Positions 43,704 through 48,413 of a stretch of DNA of 48,413 bases are shown here, piece after piece. Positions within the stretch are counted from its first letter, which is position 1, and each line of letters starts with the position of its first letter. A program made the translations under genes and the position numbers. The DNA comes from a virus: positions 1-48,413 of the IMG/VR virus record IMGVR_UViG_3300036791_000256. One strand, 5' to 3'. The notes below the pieces were generated by a model. That model saw only the letters and a list, made by a program, of their open reading frames with translations. It made no database searches and was not told where the DNA came from.

Positions 43704-46558
43704 TCCAGATACCCCAGCTTGCGAACCTCGTGGACGTCGAGCATCCTGAAGGTCTCCGGGACCACGCCCTTCAGCGCCCAGATCACCTTGTTCAGCTTGC
43801 CCTCCTCCTGGACGGTGCGGCCGATTGTGGGAAACTTCCACCGCCCGATCTTGGCAAACATCTCGTCCCCGTCGTCCCTGACGAACATGTTCAGCGCGGC
43901 CGTGGGTCCATCCTTGATGGCGTAGCCTCGCTTGGCCACCTTGACCGGCTCATTCTCGTCCTTCGGGAGCAGGCGGGTGGGTGTGACGATCACGACCCTT
44001 GGACCTATGACCCCCGGCTGGCAGCACGAGACCGGCGTGGGCGTGGAGGTGATGTTCGCACCAGCCTCCAGTCCGTCGGGATAGAGCGTCTTTAATCGAT
44101 CCCTGATTGGGTAGAGGCTGTCGATCGCCGTGCGTGGGGCATCGAGCAGCTTGAACAATCCCGTCGGCAGCATTGATCTGATTTGTTCAGCGGTGAGGTG
44201 AGCATTCAGCTTTCTTATCTTCAAAATGTCATCTAGCTTCTTTGGACCAATGCCCTTGATGTTGGTCAGGGGTCCGAGCAGCCGCCCGTCGTCCTTCACC
44301 TCCCACTTGGCAGTCGAAAATTCAGGATCGACTGCCACGTAGCCAATTCCCTCTTCTGCGAGTTCTCGCAGAAGCGCGATCTGCCGCTCGGGCGCGGCCT
44401 CAGCGTCCAGCGTGGCCGCCGCGAACTCCATGGGGTAGTGGGCCTTCAGCCAGCAGCACCAATACGAAACGTACGCGTAGCTTACGGAGTGGGCCTTGTT
44501 GAACGCCCACGCCCCGAACTGGCACATGTCATCCCAGAATTTTGACGCTATCTCGGAAGGAAGTCCTTTCGAGACAGCGGCACTCTTCCATCGGTCACCA
44601 TACTGGGAGAAGTACTCGGCGCCCAGGCTCTTGCTCATGGCCTTGCGCAGGGCTGTGACGTCGGCCCAGGAGAGGTCCCCAAGCTCCCGCCCTATCTTCA
44701 AGACCTGCTCCTGGTAGACGGGCACGCCTAGCGTCTCCTCGAGGTACTCCTGGAGCATGGGGTGCGGGTAGGTTACCATTGAGTTTCCAGCGCGTCGATC
44801 AACCCACATTTGGGTTGATCCACTCGCTAGAGGCCCAGGTCTAACCAGCGCCGTGGCCGCGATGATGTCATCCAGGCTGTCGAACTGGATCTGGCGGGCC
44901 AGGCCCCGCATGGCGTTTGCGTCGAACTGGAAGATGCCGCAGTAGCGGTGCCTGTTCAGGACCTCGAAGGCCTCGGGGTCGTTGGTTGGAATTTTTTCCA
45001 ACCAACCGCTCCTCGGTTCTTCCCCAATCAGCTCTAGGATCCGCTCAAAGATCGAGAGCTGGGTCAGTCCGAGCACGTCGATCTTCAGGAGGTTCAGGGC
45101 CTCGGCGTCGTACTTGTTGCACATCGCGGTCTTGCTGCGCATGTCCACCGCCACGTAGGTCGTGACCGGCTTGTCCGTGACCACGAGCCCTGCGGCGTGG
45201 ATGCCGGAGTGGTCCGGGTGGCCCTCGAAGCGAGATGCGATCATGGCCTCTGGAAAGTCCCGAAGCATCTCCTTTCCGGCGTCCGTCTCGACCAGCGTGT
45301 CCTCGATGGTGCTGCTCTTGCGAGAGTCGCCCATCTTGCGTTTGATCGCGGTCTCGGCCACCTTGTTTACCTGCCACGTGGGTATCTTGAGCGCGGCGCC
45401 GACCCTGGCCAGTGTGGACTTTGGCTGGAAGATGGCAACCGAGGCCAGCCTCGCAACTCGCTCACCATACTTCGCCTCGGCGTAGGCGATCACCTGGTCC
45501 CTGTTGGCGTCCGAAAAGTCGAGGTCTATGTCTGGGAGGTCCGCGCGGGTGACGTCGATGAACCGCTCGAAGATCAGGCCGTGCGGGATGGGATCGATGG
45601 ACGTGATGCCCAGCAGGTAGCAGACCAAGGAGCCGCATGAGCTGCCCCTTGCTGGGCCCACCACCATCCGCGGCTTGGCCCACGCGACCAGGTCCGCGAT
45701 GATGAAGAAGTAGTCCTCGAACCTCTTTTCGGCGATCAGCGCCAGTTCTCGGTCTAGTCGCTCAGAGTAGACTTGATTGGTCAAGTCTACTCCGAGTGAG
45801 GAGGCCCCACCAACGCAGAAGTCTCGCAGGCTGTGCGGGCTGTTATACTTCAGGAGCTCAGCCGTTTCGAGGACCGCGGTGCAATCGTTCAAGATTGCAC
45901 AGCGGCGCTCTATGGCCTCGTCTACATTGACTCCTGAAAGGATCAATGTAGACCGGAGCTCGTCGTCTGATGTTATATGCTGCGGGTAGGTCTGGGTCGA
46001 GGCGAGGTACCGGCCAAGCATCACCCGGTACAGCTCCATGTCCTCGGCGCGTGGGTAGACGTTGCGGGGGTGGGCGACGAACCAGGCTCCTCTCGCCTTC
46101 GCCGCCTTTAGCGTAGCTAAAGGTGTCGCAGGAGTGACGCCCATGAATACGTCGGCCACGTCGAAGTCTGCGTAGTCCAGGTCCACGTGCTCTTGGGCGA
46201 TCTTGAACACGCCCTCTGCGGCCATCGCCTCGTCGTAGGACAGCACCGGGAGCTTGGAGTTGGAGGCCGACGTGGCCGTCTTGACCAGCAGGTGGAGCTC
46301 GGCCAAGCTACGCTTGGCCAAGAACACCCAGTTGTCGATCCTCGGCCGCTTCTCGCCCCAGTTGGCACTCACGCCTAGCTCTACACCGTACACTGGACGC
46401 AAGCCTGCATCTCTACAGGCTTTCGTCCAAGGGACGAACCCGAACGTCGAGGACCGATCCGCAATCGGGGCCGCCGGCCAACCCAGCTCAGACAAACGGC
46501 TCGCTATCGTCTGGACGTGGCCCACGGCCAGCCTGAAGCTGTACCCAGTTCTGATCAT
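43700..46558 (-). CDS. dnaE: DNA polymerase III alpha subunit-like (C-family) polymerase
   Basis: 952 aa, shorter than the ~1160 of E. coli DnaE. Residues 1-240 are a PHP domain, degenerate: YSFRLAVG stands where active PHP domains have H-x-S-x-Y-S. The palm has GPARGSSCGSLV (301-312), PDIDLDF with D343 and D345, and KIDVLGL with D494, so all three catalytic Asp are present. Fingers (NRHRYCGIFQF, ALVRPGP) and a helix-hairpin-helix (IKGIGPKKLDD) follow. The C-terminal ~100 residues are divergent. Synthesises phage DNA, proofreading presumably by the DnaQ-like gene nearby. Start ATG 46558 has GGAG upstream. About ten hairpins lie inside its codons. Confidence 0.93.
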   Translation of the reverse strand: MIRTGYSFRLAVGHVQTIASRLSELGWPAAPIADRSSTFGFVPWTKACRDAGLRPVYGVELGVSANWGEKRPRIDNWVFLAKRSLAELHLLVKTATSASNSKLPVLSYDEAMAAEGVFKIAQEHVDLDYADFDVADVFMGVTPATPLATLKAAKARGAWFVAHPRNVYPRAEDMELYRVMLGRYLASTQTYPQHITSDDELRSTLILSGVNVDEAIERRCAILNDCTAVLETAELLKYNSPHSLRDFCVGGASSLGVDLTNQVYSERLDRELALIAEKRFEDYFFIIADLVAWAKPRMVVGPARGSSCGSLVCYLLGITSIDPIPHGLIFERFIDVTRADLPDIDLDFSDANRDQVIAYAEAKYGERVARLASVAIFQPKSTLARVGAALKIPTWQVNKVAETAIKRKMGDSRKSSTIEDTLVETDAGKEMLRDFPEAMIASRFEGHPDHSGIHAAGLVVTDKPVTTYVAVDMRSKTAMCNKYDAEALNLLKIDVLGLTQLSIFERILELIGEEPRSGWLEKIPTNDPEAFEVLNRHRYCGIFQFDANAMRGLARQIQFDSLDDIIAATALVRPGPLASGSTQMWVDRRAGNSMVTYPHPMLQEYLEETLGVPVYQEQVLKIGRELGDLSWADVTALRKAMSKSLGAEYFSQYGDRWKSAAVSKGLPSEIASKFWDDMCQFGAWAFNKAHSVSYAYVSYWCCWLKAHYPMEFAAATLDAEAAPERQIALLRELAEEGIGYVAVDPEFSTAKWEVKDDGRLLGPLTNIKGIGPKKLDDILKIRKLNAHLTAEQIRSMLPTGLFKLLDAPRTAIDSLYPIRDRLKTLYPDGLEAGANITSTPTPVSCCQPGVIGPRVVIVTPTRLLPKDENEPVKVAKRGYAIKDGPTAALNMFVRDDGDEMFAKIGRWKFPTIGRTVQEEGKLNKVIWALKGVVPETFRMLDVHEVRKLGYLE
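44353..44374 (-). repeat. dnaE intragenic hairpin, 10-bp stem
   Basis: Arms CTTCTGCGAG and CTCGCAGAAG with a 2-nt loop, in codons for LLRELAEE. Confidence 0.7.
44551..44574 (-). repeat. dnaE intragenic hairpin, 10 bp plus one mismatch
   Basis: Arms TCTCGGAAGGA and TCCTTTCGAGA with a 2-nt loop; one mismatch in the middle. Codons for VSKGLPSEI. Confidence 0.7.
44797..44820 (-). repeat. dnaE intragenic hairpin, 10-bp stem
   Basis: Arms GATCAACCCA and TGGGTTGATC, loop CATT, perfect. Codons for GSTQMWVDR. Confidence 0.8.
44981..45006 (-). repeat. dnaE intragenic hairpin, 11-bp stem
   Basis: Arms GTTGGTTGGAA and TTCCAACCAAC, loop TTTT, perfect. Codons for WLEKIPTN use GAA, AAA, ATT, CCA although the gene prefers GAG, AAG, ATC, CCC. 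Confidence 0.8.
45761..45796 (-). repeat. dnaE intragenic hairpin, 12-bp perfect stem extended by 3 bp
   Basis: Arms GAGTAGACTTGA and TCAAGTCTACTC, loop TTGG, then one mismatch and three further pairs (CTC/GAG). Codons for LGVDLTNQVYSE. Confidence 0.82.
45874..45905 (-). repeat. dnaE intragenic hairpin, 8 bp plus 4 bp
   Basis: Inner arms GTGCAATC and GATTGCAC with a 6-nt loop; outer CCGC/GCGG after one mismatch. Codons for RCAILNDCTAV. Confidence 0.72.
45920..45953 (-). repeat. dnaE intragenic hairpin, 15 bp with one bulge
   Basis: Arms GTCTACATTGA and TCAATGTAGAC, then a bulged C and TCCT/AGGA around a GAA loop. Codons for RSTLILSGVNVDEA. Confidence 0.8.
46105..46123 (-). repeat. dnaE intragenic hairpin, 8-bp stem
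   Basis: Arms CCTTTAGC and GCTAAAGG, loop GTA. Codons for PLATLKAA. Confidence 0.68.
46301..46319 (-). repeat. dnaE intragenic hairpin, 8-bp stem
   Basis: Arms GGCCAAGC and GCTTGGCC, loop TAC. Codons for LAKRSLAEL. Confidence 0.65.
46395..46428 (-). repeat. dnaE intragenic hairpin, 12 bp with one mismatch
   Basis: Arms GGACGcAAGCCTG and CAGGCTTtCGTCC (lower case mismatched), loop of 8. The 3' arm can instead pair with GGACGAA just beyond it, a second alternative pairing. Codons for TKACRDAGLRPV. Confidence 0.7.
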
Positions 46559-46889
46559 CTTCCATCTCCGCCAGTACGTCCCTCATGATAGTCCTGACTA
46601 TCGACTTGTCCTGGTCGGTCATTCTCGTGCCCTTGACTGCGAACAGGCCGGTCACCTGGTGCAGCGCGTGGACCCACGTGTGGGGAGGTCCCTGCATGTC
46701 CTCTACTCCCTTGGCTAAAAATTCCAGGGCCAGGTCGGCTGTGTTGATCGCGCTCTGCGCCCGCCCGGTCTTGAGCAGGAACTTGATCCGGTAGAGCCAC
46801 CACTTCAGCCGGCGCTCCCGGTTGGCCAGGGCGATCGCCCGACTGGCCGCCTCCTCTCCGATCCTGATTGCCTCAGTCAAAGTGCTCAT
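46488..46889 (-). CDS. Hypothetical protein
   Basis: 133 aa. TEAIRIGEEAASRAIALANRERRLKWWLYRIKFLLKTGRAQSAINTADLALEFLAKGVEDM: helical, TPR-like spacing in the middle. The last 23 codons overlap the dnaE start by 71 nt, an unusually long overlap for this genome, but the dnaE start is supported by a ribosome site and by family length. Not recognised. Confidence 0.6.
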   Translation of the reverse strand: MSTLTEAIRIGEEAASRAIALANRERRLKWWLYRIKFLLKTGRAQSAINTADLALEFLAKGVEDMQGPPHTWVHALHQVTGLFAVKGTRMTDQDKSIVRTIMRDVLAEMEDDQNWVQLQAGRGPRPDDSEPFV

Positions 46890-47077
46890 AAGGCACCATC
46901 CATGCGATCTAAGAAGGCGCTTGCCAAAGCGAACAGCGAGTAGCGACGTCCATCCTTGAGCACGAAGTAGACGCCGGCTCGCTCATCGGCGCCAGCAGGC
47001 TCAACCCCCAGGCGCTCAGCCAGTGCCGGAAGCTTGGCGAATGGATCATCGAGCTGTCTTATCTCAAACTCACTCAT
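46886..47077 (-). CDS. Small hypothetical protein
   Basis: 63 aa from ATG 47077 (ATGA overlap with the upstream stop); a longer in-frame start would overlap the neighbour. SEFEIRQLDDPFAKLPALAERLGVEPAGADERAGVYFVLKDGRRYSLFALASAFLDR. Contains a Y-F-V-L-x-D-G-x-x-Y beta hairpin. Not recognised. Confidence 0.6.
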   Translation of the reverse strand: MSEFEIRQLDDPFAKLPALAERLGVEPAGADERAGVYFVLKDGRRYSLFALASAFLDRMDGAL

Positions 47078-47298
47078 CCCCTCCCTCTTCTCATCTTTCG
47101 ATTTTTGGGAGGCCATTGGACCTCGCCCGTCTCTGTGTCGATCTCGTAGACCCGACCGGCGACCAGGTCTCCTCCGCAGAGGGGTCGATCATCGGTTGAC
47201 CTGTAGAGGATCAGGGGCTTGTGCCGACCATCATTGATCGTGACTGGACCAGGCTTGACGTTGGGTGATGATTTGAATTTGATGAAGGTCACAGCCAC
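47074..47298 (-). CDS. Small basic hypothetical protein
   Basis: 74 aa. AVTFIKFKSSPNVKPGPVTINDGRHKPLILYRSTDDRPLCGGDLVAGRVYEIDTETGEVQWPPKNRKMRRG: a small beta barrel (GRVYEIDTETGEV) with a basic tail that may contact nucleic acid. Overlaps the exonuclease by 10 nt. Not recognised. Confidence 0.6.
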   Translation of the reverse strand: MAVTFIKFKSSPNVKPGPVTINDGRHKPLILYRSTDDRPLCGGDLVAGRVYEIDTETGEVQWPPKNRKMRRGRG

Positions 47299-47837
47299 CC
47301 CTTTCTTCGGATCTCACGGAGGCACCGCAGCGTGGCCATCACGTCGTCCATGGCCCTGTGGGCGTTCTCGTGCTTGTGGCCGAGCAGCATCTCGTGGAGG
47401 TCCTCGAGCTTGATCCTGTTCCCAGTGATGTGGATGGTCTGCTCGACCGTGCACATCCTTGCAGCGGGCCACGCTATCTTCCGCCTCAGCCGCTCGTACT
47501 CAATGTCCATCATCTCCATGTCGAACGACAGGTTGTGGCCGCAGACGACCTGGGTGCCAGTCAGCAGGGCTAGTACCTTCTCCGAGACCTGGTCGAAGGT
47601 CAGGCAGTCCTTGAGGTCCTCGTCGGTCAGGCCGTGGGGCTTCTCCTTCTCGGGCTTGTCGGCCAGCCTGGAGTACTGGGGCCTGACCAGGGTCTCGAAG
47701 CTCTCAATGATCTCATCGAGAGCATCCCACTGGGCCCACACGCAGGCGAACTCGATGACCTCGGGTTGGCGGTCGAGCCGCTTGACGTGGTTGTCGATCA
47801 ATCCCGTGGTCTCTGTGTCGAACACGCAGACGATCAT
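47289..47837 (-). CDS. DnaQ-like 3'-5' exonuclease (DEDDh)
   Basis: 182 aa from ATG 47837 (ATGA overlap). FDTETTGL gives D7 and E9 (ExoI), HNLSFDMEM gives D106 (ExoII), and H160 with D165 in HRAMDDVMATL completes ExoIII (H-x4-D). This is a complete DEDDh proofreading-type exonuclease. It lies about 0.7 kb upstream of dnaE in the same direction, so it probably proofreads for the phage polymerase (inference). Confidence 0.88.
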   Translation of the reverse strand: MIVCVFDTETTGLIDNHVKRLDRQPEVIEFACVWAQWDALDEIIESFETLVRPQYSRLADKPEKEKPHGLTDEDLKDCLTFDQVSEKVLALLTGTQVVCGHNLSFDMEMMDIEYERLRRKIAWPAARMCTVEQTIHITGNRIKLEDLHEMLLGHKHENAHRAMDDVMATLRCLREIRRKGWL

Positions 47838-48157
47838 GACGGCCTGATCTCCTTCCACGGCGGAGGGTCTCGGCCCTCGATCGCGTCGGCCACGTGGCGC
47901 ATCATCGCGACGATCACCATCTTCATGGTGGGCTGGACGCAAGGCTGCTCATCCAATTTGTCGGCGTACGCGCGTATCCGCTCGGCCTTGATCCGCTCCC
48001 GAAACTCGGAGTCATTTTCCATCTTGTATCCCTCCGGTGCCTCCGGCGATTGTGGCTCGTCCGACCTGAGCTTGATGAACCGGCGAGTAAATGCTGGCGG
48101 TATTCCATCCTTGGCGAAGTCGTCTGGTGGATCTGCATTATAATAAAAGCACGTCAT
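47834..48157 (-). CDS. Hypothetical protein
   Basis: 107 aa. TCFYYNADPPDDFAKDGIPPAFTRRFIKLRSDEPQSPEAPEGYKMENDSEF, then a helix KMVIVAMMRHVADAI ending WKEI. The Pro-rich first half is likely loops; the second half looks folded. 4-nt overlaps on both sides. Not recognised. Confidence 0.6.
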   Translation of the reverse strand: MTCFYYNADPPDDFAKDGIPPAFTRRFIKLRSDEPQSPEAPEGYKMENDSEFRERIKAERIRAYADKLDEQPCVQPTMKMVIVAMMRHVADAIEGRDPPPWKEIRPS

Positions 48158-48413
48158 AGCTCCCTCTCATCTACGAACTTGAGCAGCTGGGCGTACACGG
48201 CCGTGTCATCCAGGCTGTCTGGATGGCCCCCGGCGGCGAACCTCGCGGCGTACCGGCACAGCTTGCCGTGGGCCTGGGCGAACAGCGCGAACCGGGTGAA
48301 GTCACTCGGGCTCTTGAGCTCCACCCCCTGCGGGAACAGGGCCATCAGGCTCGGGCCCACGTTCAGGTAGTCCGCCCCGTAGGTCCCTCTCCGCTCTCCG
48401 TGGATCGTCGCCA
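48154..48413 (-). CDS. Phage protein, DUF6378-like, 5' partial
   Basis: The frame is open to the right edge, so the gene starts outside. Visible: ERRGTYGADYLNVGPSLMALFPQGVELKSPSDFTRFALFAQAHGKLCRYAARFAAGGHPDSLDDTAVYAQLLKF. The pattern R-x-G-x-Y-G at the start and H-P-D-S-x-x-D-x-x-x-Y near the end recalls DUF6378-type phage proteins thought to act on nucleotides. The assignment is from memory. Confidence 0.6.
   Translation of the reverse strand, partial: ATIHGERRGTYGADYLNVGPSLMALFPQGVELKSPSDFTRFALFAQAHGKLCRYAARFAAGGHPDSLDDTAVYAQLLKFVDEREL

Noticed and set aside
1-48413. Integrase, transposase, repressor, terminase or tRNA genes
   Set aside because: Looked for by motif and not found; absence in this window says nothing about the rest of the genome.

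Overview
The window is about 48.4 kb of a tailed-phage (or prophage) genome with a Mu-type contractile tail. Gene order and family signatures support this: connector, tail terminator, Mu gp38-like protein, sheath, tube, frameshifted tail-assembly chaperone, tape measure, DNA-circulation protein gpN, gpP hub, gp45 spike, gp46, gp47 (baseplate J), gp48 and fibres run in Mu order. The endolysin, the small membrane proteins and many small early proteins remind me of phages of Rhizobiales, especially Bradyrhizobium. That host guess is inference from protein style and high GC. No integrase, transposase, repressor, tRNA or terminase is visible, so lifestyle cannot be decided here.

Left arm (1-23207, all + strand): virion and lysis genes. 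A head-tail connector (cut by the window edge) is followed by neck, sheath, tube and chaperone genes. Next come two paralogous tape-measure genes, each with a different peptidoglycan-hydrolase-like domain, then the baseplate set and three or four fibre genes. Two fibre genes carry collagen-like repeats and flank a GT4 glycosyltransferase. An amidase endolysin and two tiny membrane proteins end the arm. The genes are packed with 1-4 nt overlaps and look like one late operon entering from upstream.

Convergence zone (23208-23737): a 14-bp-stem terminator whose U-tract serves leftward transcription, about 250 nt of CTAG-rich structured non-coding DNA, and an HNH endonuclease gene broken by a frameshift.

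Right arm (23738-48413, all - strand): replication and early genes read right to left. From the right edge: a partial gene, a DnaQ-like 3'-5' exonuclease, a 952-aa DnaE-type polymerase with a degenerate PHP domain, a VRR-NUC-like nuclease, then a promoter near 42.7 kb and a ~290-nt leader. About 50 mostly small genes follow: HTH and zinc-ribbon proteins, two Lys/Ala-rich basic proteins, secreted or membrane proteins including a ClpP-fold periplasmic protease, an SNF2 helicase in two frames, a SAM methyltransferase and a YkgJ-like Cys-cluster protein. Many start at ATGA or GTGA junctions, which indicates translational coupling. A 1.2-kb block of degenerate 5-nt periodicity (25.59-26.80 kb) interrupts this arm.

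The most unusual content is structural. (1) Six intergenic copies of one two-hairpin RNA element (near 32.4, 38.2, 39.3, 41.1, 41.5 and 42.4 kb) show compensatory base changes between copies and two mutually exclusive pairings. (2) Perfect or near-perfect hairpins are built into coding sequence, about ten of them in dnaE and several in the helicase and other early genes. (3) The pentanucleotide-periodic block. (4) Two -1 slippery heptamers, one expected (tail chaperone) and one joining the halves of the SNF2 helicase. All assignments are by eye from sequence and family knowledge; no search was run.
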